DNA of 64,000 nucleotides. Origin: Hydrocarboniclastica marina. Lineage in GTDB: Bacteria > Pseudomonadota > Gammaproteobacteria > Pseudomonadales > Oleiphilaceae. Location of the stretch: assembly GCF_004851605.1 (NCBI RefSeq), contig NZ_CP031093.1:3534692-3598691 (forward strand). The letters are read 5' to 3'. Numbering within the stretch: the stretch's first letter is position 1; each line of letters starts with the position of its first letter. The notes under the pieces are model-generated. The model was not told where the DNA came from. It did no database searches and worked only from the letters and a program-made list of their open reading frames with translations. Below, in pieces: positions 56,772 through 64,000 of this stretch. The position numbers were made by a program, and so were the translations under genes.

Positions 56772-58439
56772 ATGAGCGGCAGTAAGAAAACCGCTCAGGC
56801 CAGTCTCGAAGCCATGTATCGGGTATTCACCGTAGCCGAGGCCCCCGACTCAGCCCTGAGCCGAATCGACCAGCTAATCTCAAGGAACCTAGCCGGTTTC
56901 TTGCAAGACCATATTGTTGCGACCGAAAAAGACCTGAGTGAAGTCGAGAAAGACTTCGCAGACCCGAACATTCCCGACAAACCCATGTTCGTCTCCGAAC
57001 AGGCCCAGTTTCTGCTTGATAAGCTGGTAGCCAACTCCGTCCATACGGCCTCCCCCAGCTTTGTCGGGCATATGACCTCAGCGCTGCCTTACTTTATGCT
57101 GCCGCTGAGCAAGATCATGATCGCGCTCAACCAGAATCTGGTAAAAACGGAAACCTCGAAGGCCTTCACTCCGCTGGAACGGCAAGTTCTGGGCATGCTC
57201 CACCGGTTGGTCTACAAGAAGGACGGCGGTTTCTATCGCGCGCGAATGCACGATGCTCACCACGCCCTCGGCGCGATGACGTCCGGCGGCACGCTGGCCA
57301 ATATCACAGCGTTATGGGTAGCGCGAAATCATGCCTTTCCGGCCGAAGGCAGCTTCCGCGGCATCCACCGGGAGGGTTTGTTCCGGGCGTTGCGCTACTA
57401 CGGGCATGAGGGCGCTGCGATTCTTGTCTCGCGCCGGGGCCATTACTCGCTGCGCAAAGCCGCCGATGTCCTTGGCCTGGGCAGAGATGCCCTGATTGCG
57501 GTGGATACAGACGAGGATAACCGGATACTGGAAGACGACCTGCGCAACAAGTGCCTTGAACTGCAGCGTCAACGGATCCGTATCCTGGCTATTGTCGGTA
57601 TCGCGGGCACCACCGAAACCGGCCATGTTGACCCGCTGGACACGCTGGCGGATGTAGCGAGAGAGTTTAACGCGCACTTCCACGTGGACGCCGCCTGGGG
57701 TGGCCCCACCCTCTTTTCGCGGCAGTACGCACCGCTGCTTCGCGGCATCGAACAGGCCGATTCAGTCACATTCGATGCCCACAAGCAGCTCTATGTACCG
57801 ATGGGTGCCGGATTGGTGCTGTTCAAGGACCCGACGCTTGTCAGGGCGATCGAGCATCATGCCCAGTACATTATCCGCAAGGGCTCGAAGGATCTGGGCA
57901 GTACGACGCTGGAGGGCTCACGCCCGGGTATGGCGATGCTGATCCATTCGGGCCTGAGGATTATCGGTCGCGAAGGCTATGAACTTTTGATCAACCAGGG
58001 TATTGAAAAAGCGTGCGCGTTCGCTGACATGATCGACCAGCACAGCCACTTCGAGCTCATCAGCAAGCCGGAACTGAACATCCTGACCTACCGTTTTGCC
58101 CCGCCAGATGCTTTGCAGGCACTGAGTCAAGCGGATCAACGCCAGCGGGAGAAAATCAATGCGCACCTCAACCGGATAACCAAATTTCTGCAGAAGACGC
58201 AGAGGGAACGTGGCAAGGCATTTGTCTCCCGTACGAGACTGGAGCCTCCGCGCTACGACAGCTACCCTTGCGTGGTTTTTCGGGTGGTGCTGGCAAACCC
58301 GCTCACTACGCTTGGCATCCTTAACGAGATACTACGGGAACAGCAGGCGCTTGCCGGTGAGCCGGCGATAGAGTCTGAGATGACCGCGCTTAAGCGAACC
58401 GTTGATGAAGTACTGAATGCGTCCGCCGGTGCCAGCTAG
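56772..58439 (+). CDS. panP: PLP-dependent decarboxylase, PanP-type aspartate 1-decarboxylase candidate
   Basis: A group II PLP decarboxylase of 555 residues. SGGTLANITALW binds the cofactor phosphate, HVDAAWGG holds the ring-binding aspartate, and TFDAHKQLYVPMGAG has the Schiff-base lysine (K338). The long N-terminal part (about 90 residues, with LISRNLAGFLQDHI) and total length fit PanP, which makes beta-alanine from aspartate in gammaproteobacteria that lack PanD; a glutamate decarboxylase is the alternative. Beta-alanine feeds the pantothenate/CoA pathway, whose coaBC and coaD are also in this window. ATG at 56772 has AGG five bases upstream; GTG two codons earlier is possible. Confidence 0.72.
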   Translation: MSGSKKTAQASLEAMYRVFTVAEAPDSALSRIDQLISRNLAGFLQDHIVATEKDLSEVEKDFADPNIPDKPMFVSEQAQFLLDKLVANSVHTASPSFVGHMTSALPYFMLPLSKIMIALNQNLVKTETSKAFTPLERQVLGMLHRLVYKKDGGFYRARMHDAHHALGAMTSGGTLANITALWVARNHAFPAEGSFRGIHREGLFRALRYYGHEGAAILVSRRGHYSLRKAADVLGLGRDALIAVDTDEDNRILEDDLRNKCLELQRQRIRILAIVGIAGTTETGHVDPLDTLADVAREFNAHFHVDAAWGGPTLFSRQYAPLLRGIEQADSVTFDAHKQLYVPMGAGLVLFKDPTLVRAIEHHAQYIIRKGSKDLGSTTLEGSRPGMAMLIHSGLRIIGREGYELLINQGIEKACAFADMIDQHSHFELISKPELNILTYRFAPPDALQALSQADQRQREKINAHLNRITKFLQKTQRERGKAFVSRTRLEPPRYDSYPCVVFRVVLANPLTTLGILNEILREQQALAGEPAIESEMTALKRTVDEVLNASAGAS

Positions 58440-58454
58440 GCGGGTATACGCCTT

Positions 58455-58490
58455 GCTCGAGCTTCAGAAGTGCACGCTGCCTGAGCTTCA
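58455..58490 (-). repeat. 24-bp spaced duplication around the stop codon of the small hypothetical gene
   Basis: GAGCTTCA occurs at 58459-58466 and 58483-58490, 24 bp apart, each within a longer similar block (GCTCGAGCTTCA, GCCTGAGCTTCA). The right copy contains the stop codon (TCA on +) of the gene at 58488-58754, so the stop codon and its surroundings are duplicated downstream in the same frame. Confidence 0.6.
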
Positions 58491-58754
58491 ATAGAGCGCG
58501 GCTTCGTCGTCGAGCACGTCATTGATGATCTCAAGAAAAATTCGGTCAGCTTCGCTCAACTTCTCGGGAATCCTGACGTTGGTCTGGGCGCTGATCTGCT
58601 CTGCTATTTTGCGATCAGCATCCTGTTCGTCCTTGAGCTTGCGCGCGATTTCCATCGACTTTACGGCGATGGTCGGGTCCGCGAGGACCTTCTTTATGAA
58701 AACCCGTAACTCTGCAATTACCCTCGCCTGCTGACTTTCAGTCGCACTACTCAT
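58488..58754 (-). CDS. Small hypothetical helical protein
   Basis: An 88-residue, mostly helical, charged protein (ARVIAELRVFIKKVLADPTIAVKSMEIARKLKDEQDADRKIAEQI, then SEADRIFLEIINDVL). No membrane segment or signal peptide. I do not recognise a family. GGAGTAAG upstream of the ATG (GGAG eight bases away) supports translation. It is convergent with the decarboxylase gene and divergent from the GGDEF gene. Confidence 0.65.
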   Translation of the reverse strand: MSSATESQQARVIAELRVFIKKVLADPTIAVKSMEIARKLKDEQDADRKIAEQISAQTNVRIPEKLSEADRIFLEIINDVLDDEAALY

Positions 58755-58869
58755 CCACTTACTCCTGTAATGAATTTTAGCTGATGCGGGAACAGCGTCT
58801 TCGTCAGCAAAGTTTACACTATTCTGCTGTCCTTCTGCGCTGTTGGACGGCCACTTCCTGGATCTCTGC

Positions 58870-58875
58870 TATAAT
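58870..58875 (+). promoter_or_regulatory. Perfect -10 element before the GGDEF gene
   Basis: TATAAT at 58870-58875; the best -35 (TTGGAC, 58843-58848) is 21 bp away, too far for a strong promoter. If used, transcription starts near 58882 and excludes GGDEF start codons upstream of that point. Confidence 0.4.
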
Positions 58876-58926
58876 TGTCTCTGTAAACCAAAAAAGCAGG
58901 GAAAGCGTTGCTTCGCCATCTCAGGC

Positions 58927-60117
58927 ATGAACGCCAGAGGCCCAGAGCCCCAGGTCGTGAGCTGGCCAACCTTCGGTCCGAACTACCTGAATATGCTATT
59001 GAACAGCAGCCCTGAACGCCTACAACCCTTCGTCGATGAAGAGACCCAGCGCATTGCCCGAGTAACGCTCTGGGTATCGGCCGCTGCATTTATCCTGCTT
59101 ATCGCAATCGGTGCCAGAGCCTGGCTTGCCGGGCACGGGACCTATGGTCAGACCTTGATGCTGCTGGCCATACCCATGGGCATCAACCTCATCGATTTCA
59201 GCTTCAACCGGAACTCCTTCCGTAGTCGCTGTGTCGTGCTTTCGACTGTGGCCGTGCTCTTCTGCGTTTTGGTAGCGACCGGCGGCGAAAACAACACCGG
59301 CCCGCTGTGGCTCTATGTATTCCCGCCGCTCGTGTTCTACCTGACCGGCCCCCTGGCCGGGTGCCTTCTCGCCCTCGTCTGCCTGGGCATGACCGTGGTT
59401 ATCTTCCGCTTCCCTGAGCTACCGCTAGTTACGGCCGACTACTCGGTCGATTTTCAGCTCCGGTTCCTGCTGACATTGCTGTTTGAAACTGTTTTCTGCT
59501 TTGTTCTGGACTTCAGTCGGCGCCAGACGCGTACCCAATTGCTAGAGGTTGCCCGCCTTTTCGAATACGCCGCCCGGACCGATGAACTCACCAAGCTGGC
59601 TAACCGGCGCGAGATGCGGGCCCAGCTCACGAAAGAGCTGGCTCGTCACGAACGCAACGAACACCCTTTTTCCGTCGTACTGATCGACGTCGACTTCTTC
59701 AAACGCATCAATGATCAATTCGGCCATGAGGCGGGAGACCAGGTACTGGTCGAGTTTGCCGAGCTGCTGGAAAGCCTCTGCCGTAAAGCCGATGTCGCTT
59801 CGCGATGGGGCGGTGAGGAATTTCTGGTTCTCCTGCCCGATACGTCACTGCTACAGGCACTCATACTGGCGGAACGGCTACGGGCGTCCACGGAAGCGAA
59901 GACCTTCGTCTACGGTGACCGGTCCTTCAGCATTACCATCAGTGCCGGTGTGTGTTCCGTGGCTCAACACAATACCCTTGAGAGCCTTCTGAACCAGGCT
60001 GACCATAATCTCTACGAAGCCAAGTCACAGGGGCGAAACCGTATATTTCCCCGCGTCAAACCATCACAGCCTCAACCCGACGGTACTGCGCCGAATCCCG
60101 GCGATTCCGAAACTTGA
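58927..60117 (+). CDS. Membrane-bound diguanylate cyclase
   Basis: A 396-residue protein that should make c-di-GMP. About six membrane segments lie between residues 45 and 205, without a recognisable periplasmic sensor. The cytoplasmic GGDEF domain has DELTKLANRREM, the metal-binding DVDFFKRINDQFGHEAGD, and the active-site motif GGEEF, so it is probably active. No RxxD inhibitory site is evident five residues before it. Start chosen at ATG 58927, downstream of the -10 at 58870; the frame itself opens at 58843, and ATG 58993 is another option. Confidence 0.85.
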   Translation: MNARGPEPQVVSWPTFGPNYLNMLLNSSPERLQPFVDEETQRIARVTLWVSAAAFILLIAIGARAWLAGHGTYGQTLMLLAIPMGINLIDFSFNRNSFRSRCVVLSTVAVLFCVLVATGGENNTGPLWLYVFPPLVFYLTGPLAGCLLALVCLGMTVVIFRFPELPLVTADYSVDFQLRFLLTLLFETVFCFVLDFSRRQTRTQLLEVARLFEYAARTDELTKLANRREMRAQLTKELARHERNEHPFSVVLIDVDFFKRINDQFGHEAGDQVLVEFAELLESLCRKADVASRWGGEEFLVLLPDTSLLQALILAERLRASTEAKTFVYGDRSFSITISAGVCSVAQHNTLESLLNQADHNLYEAKSQGRNRIFPRVKPSQPQPDGTAPNPGDSET

Positions 60118-60177
60118 GGCTGGCCCCAGATACGGGTAGGCTCACGCGCTCAGAAACTCACTGACAAGATCCAGTCC

Positions 60178-60630
60178 ATGACCGACATTACCATCTTCGT
60201 CGGGACCGTTTTCGGCGGCGCCCGATCTACCGCCGATGCTATCGCGGATTCCCTGGCAGAGCTGGGGCTCAAGATCAGGGTCGTCGACGAGCCGTCGCTT
60301 GCAGACCTTGAGGCCGAATCGAGTGCCATCCTGATCTGCACCTCGACCACCGGTCAGGGCGAGCTGCCGGCCAATATCCTGCCCTTCTACCTGAATATCC
60401 GCGATACGCTCCCGCTCCAGCAGGGGCGACCCTTCGGCGTGATCGTGCTAGGGGACAGCATGTACGGCGACAGCTTCTGCGGCGCCGGCAACCTCATTGA
60501 GGAAGCTTTCTACGAGCTGGCCTGTACCAAGGTCGGCGATACTCTCAGAATCGATGCCTCTGAAACCGTCGAACCCGAATCACTGGCCGTACCCTGGAGC
60601 AGAGCGTGGGCCCGTGCGCTGCCCGCCTAG
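60178..60630 (+). CDS. Flavodoxin-like protein, MioC type
   Basis: A 150-residue FMN-binding electron carrier. FVGTVFGGARSTADAIADSL matches the phosphate loop (T-x-x-G-x-x-x), CTSTTGQGELPANILPF is the second FMN loop, and VIVLGDSMYGDSFCGAGNLIEEAF is the third. The length and TTGQGE motif resemble MioC/short-chain flavodoxins. The redox partner is unknown. About 40 bp after its stop begins a 9-bp tandem repeat. Confidence 0.88.
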   Translation: MTDITIFVGTVFGGARSTADAIADSLAELGLKIRVVDEPSLADLEAESSAILICTSTTGQGELPANILPFYLNIRDTLPLQQGRPFGVIVLGDSMYGDSFCGAGNLIEEAFYELACTKVGDTLRIDASETVEPESLAVPWSRAWARALPA

Positions 60631-60670
60631 CTTTTCCCCAACCGTAGCGGCTGGCATCGTACCCTCACAG

Positions 60671-60706
60671 CCTCAATCGCCTCAATCGCCTCAATCGCCT
60701 CAATCG
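60671..60706 (+). repeat. 9-bp tandem repeat after the flavodoxin gene
   Basis: Four perfect copies of CCTCAATCG (60671-60706), flanked by imperfect units CCCTCACAG on the left and CCTCCGATA on the right. Confidence 0.95.
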
Positions 60707-60859
60707 CCTCCGATAGGATCAGAGTAGCTAAGCCCGCTGATCTGAACTAAATTGAAGAGGGATGTGGTTTGGCTACGAGCGACGCCCGCCTGCCATTGTC
60801 TGCAGTGCGGACAGGCTGAACTTGCTTCAGAGCCTGGCTACTCCGGCAGAACGGCGCCG

Positions 60860-63502
60860 ATGCCACGGCACATCCTGCGACACAGCAGCCATCCGGGGCC
60901 CTGCTGCCGTATTGGCCCCGAAACCAAAAACAAGAAGCCGGTGCATTACTTACTGCTATTTCTCATTGTGGTAGCGGGGTTCACATTGGCTGAGTCAGCG
61001 CCAGCCCGCGTTCAGGAACACGGGACAGAGCCCGTCATTCGCTACCTTCATATGCCAGCTGGACAGCCCGTCGCCCTCGACTCGCCGGGCTGGACCTCAC
61101 TCGACGGGAAAAGCCCCAATTTTGGCTACCAGCCCGAGGGCGTCCACTGGTTTCGTTTCGCGCTCACAGGCAACCGTACTGGCCTTGAGCAGAAGCTGGT
61201 CGAGATCAGCTATCCTCACCTGGACTACGTAACGTTCAGCCTGTTTACAGACGACCGTCTGGTGCAGTCTTATCAGACCGGTGACCGCTGGCCGTTTGAG
61301 CACCGGCCTGTCGCCCACCCCAGTTTTCTTTTCCCGATAACCCTCGAACCCGAAAAGCACTATGAGGTACTGCTTAGCGTACAGACCCAAGGTACAGTTC
61401 AGGTTCCTCTGCAGATACGCAACATTCTCGATTTGTTTGAGGAAACGTTGGGAAGCGAGCAGGCGCATGCCGTCTATTACGGCATCCTGATAGTCATTAT
61501 TCTTTTCAACCTGTTTGTGTTCCTGGCGCTGCGCGAAAGAGTCTATCTCTACTACTGCCTCTGCACTTTCGGATATCTCTTTCTTGTCGCGACGCTGCGG
61601 GGCATCACCTATCCTCTTTTATGGCCACATTCTCCCTGGCTGCAGAACCAGGCAATGTTGGTCGCCATCCCCATGGCGCTCCTTTTTTCAGCGATATTCG
61701 TGCGGGCTTTCCTGAAGCTGCCAGAAACCAGCCCGGTGATGAACCGGGTGGCCAAGGCGATGATTTTCGCCGCGTTGGCAGGACTGGCCGGTGCTTTCGT
61801 GCTCGATTACAACGCCTCCATCCGATTCTCGGTAGCACTCGCGATTCCCGGCTGTGTACTGCTGTTGCTGGCTGGCCCCATCGAGTGGTACAGGGGCAAT
61901 CAGGCCGCCCGCCTGTATGCACTAGCCTGGGGTTTACTCACCCTCGGTTGCTTCATCACTGCCGTGCATAAGTATGGCTGGCTGCCGACAAACGCATTGA
62001 CCGAATACGGCATCCAGATCGGCTCGGCCATGGAAGCGATTCTGCTATCCATAGCTCTGGCTCAAAGACTGTTCAACGACAGGCAGGAGCGTATGGCTGC
62101 GCAGGAGGCACGCCTTCGTGAGCATGCGGAGCGCCGCCGGGCAGAACTGAAACTGATGCACCAGGCCCTGCACCACCCCATCACGGGGCTACCCAACCGG
62201 GGTTGTTATGAAATGCTGGTCAAAGACCTTACCCAGCACCGGGAAAACAGGCGCTACGCCGTCGGCGTTATTCAGTTGCTGGACTACACGACGCTTCATA
62301 AAACGCTCGGGCATAACAATACCGACAGACTGATCGCGAAGGCCGCTCAGCGCTTTAACCGTATTCTGGGTGAAATCCCGGGCGTCGAGATTATTGAGCA
62401 GTCCGAGCACGAACGTTTTTATCTTGCCACCCTTGAGATGAGCGCCTTTGCATTTGTGCTGGACGCTTCGACGGCGGAGCAGACTAAAGAGAAACTGGAC
62501 CGCTGCCTGAACCGTCTCCGTGAGCCCTTTCAGTATCTTGGTATGGAGCTTTCCCTGGCTCCGGCCTGCGGTCTGGCCATTTTTCCCGATCACGGTACCG
62601 ACATCGGCAATTTGATCAGACAGGCCTATATTGCCCAGGAAACCGCGAACGGGCCGGGGCATAGCCTGGCGTTCTACCTCAGCGACGAAGACCCTTACAG
62701 CGCCCACCGCCTGACCATCGGCACGGAACTGAAGCGCGCCCTTGCAACCAACGAGCTGGCGCTGTATTACCAGCCCAAACTCAGGTTGTCCGACATGCAG
62801 GTGGTTGGCGTAGAAGCACTGATACGGTGGCCACGCCGCGAAACCGAAGTTTCTGCGGAAGCGCTGATAGCTGTGGCGGAACAGACCGGCCTGATCAAGC
62901 CCCTCACGCGCTGGGTTCTGACTCAGGCGCTATCGGCAAGGGGCAAGCTGCAGGCTGCCGGCTACGACGTCACCGTCTCGGTCAACATTTCACCTAATAA
63001 TCTGCGTGAACCGGACCTCGCCGAGTTCATTCAGGCGCTCATGAGGGTGAACCCGTCCCATCAGGGGAAAATCCTGCTGGAACTGACCGAAACCTCGGTC
63101 ATGCTGGACCCTGCAAACTCCCTGCGGGTTCTGCAGGCCCTTGTCGACGCGGGCATTCCCATCAGCATCGACGACTTTGGCTCGGGTTATTCTTCGCTGT
63201 CCTACATCAAGCGTTTGCCGGCAAGCGAGATCAAAATAGACCGCTCGCTCGTCACCGAGCTCTGCCACCAGCCCGACGACCGGGTTATCGTCAACACGAC
63301 CATCGGGATGTGCCATAGCCTGGGCTATCACGTCGTGGCAGAGGGAGTGGAAGACATTGAGACACAAACACTGCTGCACAGGATGGGCTGTGACCAGATC
63401 CAGGGCTACATCCTGACCCGCCCTGTACCCCTGGCCCAGCTGTTCGAATGGCTGGCGAAAAGAAGCGGTCAAACCCGATCCCGGCGGGCCGATTCATTCT
63501 GA
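60860..63502 (+). CDS. 7TMR-DISM membrane protein with degenerate GGDEF and intact EAL domain
   Basis: A c-di-GMP phosphodiesterase candidate of about 880 residues. A signal segment (VHYLLLFLIVVAGFTL) precedes a periplasmic 7TMR-DISM extracellular domain, seven membrane helices, and a coiled linker. The GGDEF region has HPITGLPNRGCYEM but no GGDEF signature (HERFYL instead). The EAL domain is complete: VEALIRWP, VSVNISPNNL, LELTETSVM, IDDFGSGYSSL, IKIDRSLV and VAEGVED. It should therefore degrade c-di-GMP. The start is uncertain: the frame opens at TTG 60752; ATG 60860 is used here, but a GTG just before the signal segment is also possible. Confidence 0.85.
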   Translation: MPRHILRHSSHPGPCCRIGPETKNKKPVHYLLLFLIVVAGFTLAESAPARVQEHGTEPVIRYLHMPAGQPVALDSPGWTSLDGKSPNFGYQPEGVHWFRFALTGNRTGLEQKLVEISYPHLDYVTFSLFTDDRLVQSYQTGDRWPFEHRPVAHPSFLFPITLEPEKHYEVLLSVQTQGTVQVPLQIRNILDLFEETLGSEQAHAVYYGILIVIILFNLFVFLALRERVYLYYCLCTFGYLFLVATLRGITYPLLWPHSPWLQNQAMLVAIPMALLFSAIFVRAFLKLPETSPVMNRVAKAMIFAALAGLAGAFVLDYNASIRFSVALAIPGCVLLLLAGPIEWYRGNQAARLYALAWGLLTLGCFITAVHKYGWLPTNALTEYGIQIGSAMEAILLSIALAQRLFNDRQERMAAQEARLREHAERRRAELKLMHQALHHPITGLPNRGCYEMLVKDLTQHRENRRYAVGVIQLLDYTTLHKTLGHNNTDRLIAKAAQRFNRILGEIPGVEIIEQSEHERFYLATLEMSAFAFVLDASTAEQTKEKLDRCLNRLREPFQYLGMELSLAPACGLAIFPDHGTDIGNLIRQAYIAQETANGPGHSLAFYLSDEDPYSAHRLTIGTELKRALATNELALYYQPKLRLSDMQVVGVEALIRWPRRETEVSAEALIAVAEQTGLIKPLTRWVLTQALSARGKLQAAGYDVTVSVNISPNNLREPDLAEFIQALMRVNPSHQGKILLELTETSVMLDPANSLRVLQALVDAGIPISIDDFGSGYSSLSYIKRLPASEIKIDRSLVTELCHQPDDRVIVNTTIGMCHSLGYHVVAEGVEDIETQTLLHRMGCDQIQGYILTRPVPLAQLFEWLAKRSGQTRSRRADSF

Positions 63503-63524
63503 AACCTGTTTGATCCGGCTGCTT

Positions 63525-63550
63525 GACTCCGACGGTCGATGGCCGGAGTC
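63525..63550. other. Inverted repeat between convergent genes
   Basis: GACTCCG (63525-63531) and CGGAGTC (63544-63550) with a 12-base loop, between the ends of the EAL gene and tesB. No T-run on either side, so termination would be weak. Confidence 0.5.
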
Positions 63551-63581
63551 ACGTGCCATGCAAACATAGCTAGAAACGGGT

Positions 63582-64000
63582 TCAGGATTTCATATGCTTT
63601 CGAATCAGCGCTTCCTGGGTGGTCGAGGCCACCAGCCGGCCCGCCGGATCGAAAATATTACCCCTGCTGAAGCCACGACCGCCCGAAGAGCTCGGGCTAT
63701 CCATGTCGTAGAGTAGCCATTGGTCCATACGGAATTCGCGATGAAACCAAATGGCGTGGTCAAGGCTTGCGACCTGGAGCCGGGGGTCCATGAAGGTCAC
63801 GCCATGGGGGTTTATAGACGTGCCCAGAAGGCCGAAATCTGACGCATAGGCCAGCAGGCACCGGTGTAAAGTCGGGTCATCGGGTAATTCGCCCAGCGCC
63901 CGCATCCAGTGCTGCTTGTGCGGCCTTTCTACCGACGGCTTGAGCGGATCACCGGGATTAACGGGACGGATCTCAATGGCGCGCTCTTTCAGCAGCAGTT
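63582..64000 (-). CDS. tesB: Acyl-CoA thioesterase II, 3' part
   Basis: The C-terminal 138 residues of a double-hotdog thioesterase; the gene runs off the right edge of the window. Visible are PHKQHWMRALGELPDDPTLHRCLLAYASDFGLL (second hotdog, with the catalytic aspartate in ASDFGLL), SLDHAIWFHREFRMDQWLLYDMDSPSSSGGRGFSRG and the final ASTTQEALIRK with the catalytic glutamine. TesB hydrolyses acyl-CoAs of broad chain length. The frame is open through to 64000. Confidence 0.94.
   Translation of the reverse strand, partial: LLLKERAIEIRPVNPGDPLKPSVERPHKQHWMRALGELPDDPTLHRCLLAYASDFGLLGTSINPHGVTFMDPRLQVASLDHAIWFHREFRMDQWLLYDMDSPSSSGGRGFSRGNIFDPAGRLVASTTQEALIRKHMKS

Noticed and set aside
60662-60715. 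CRISPR-like appearance of the 9-bp repeats
   Set aside because: No spacers, units far too short and directly adjacent, and no cas genes in the window.
60497-60727. Frame ending in SPQ repeats over the 9-bp array
   Set aside because: Out of frame with the flavodoxin gene it overlaps; the repeat peptide arises from CCTCAATCG x4.

Overview
The window is a stretch of a moderately GC-rich gammaproteobacterial chromosome, most likely from Marinobacter or a close relative. The evidence is gene order plus content: trpD-trpC ... vfr-osmC-speD, radC-coaBC-dut-algC-argB, dsbA-cytochrome c4-engB and ppk-hemB are all blocks shared with Pseudomonas-type genomes. The siderophore locus is a petrobactin (asb) cluster, and petrobactin was first described from Marinobacter. 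Nothing looks like a phage, plasmid, insertion sequence or CRISPR array, and I see no rRNA or tRNA gene.

Layout. 1-2 kb: trpD, trpC. 2-15 kb: a petrobactin island with a MATE exporter, asbABCDEF on the + strand, and on the - strand a convergent unit of response regulator, sensor kinase and TonB-dependent receptor. Fur-box-like sites precede the exporter, asbA and the regulator. The island plus a glutathione S-transferase gene separates trpC from vfr, which are neighbours in Pseudomonas aeruginosa. 15.8-20.4 kb: vfr, osmC-like gene, speD (spermidine supply, also a petrobactin precursor), pirin, prkB. 20.5-30.3 kb: a large PilZ/DUF1631/degenerate GGDEF-EAL protein, a lipoprotein peptidase, argA, argE, an unknown membrane-anchored protein and a PilZ protein. 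30.3-37.4 kb: argB, algC, dut, coaBC, radC, rpmB, rpmG. 37.4-41 kb: an endonuclease-family protein, dsbA, cytochrome c4, engB and a probable small RNA facing engB. 41-45.8 kb: a TetR-controlled alcohol/aldehyde oxidation cluster. 45.9-53.4 kb: coaD, ferredoxin, two envelope proteins, a PerM-type permease, ppk, hemB. 53.5-58.8 kb: a possible noncoding RNA, a TetR-aidB operon, a PanP-type decarboxylase. 58.9-64 kb: two c-di-GMP proteins, a flavodoxin, and the 3' part of tesB running off the right edge.

The most interesting unexplained signals are these. (1) A - strand RNA gene at about 40.80-40.93 kb has a sigma-E/AlgU-type promoter, an internal hairpin and a strong terminator, in the position of Spot 42/ErsA next to engB. 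(2) Short tandem repeats recur at or just after stop codons (asbC, vfr, radC, the endonuclease gene, a small hypothetical gene, the flavodoxin gene); one opens the only loose junction in the asb operon. (3) Two copies of the palindrome TCACGATWGTGA lie 95 bp apart between vfr and osmC. (4) 9-bp direct repeats sit upstream of the petrobactin receptor gene and may be the operator of the adjacent two-component system. (5) A perfect 16-bp palindrome sits in the promoter of the alcohol oxidation cluster. All functional statements come from reading motifs and gene order; no database search was run.
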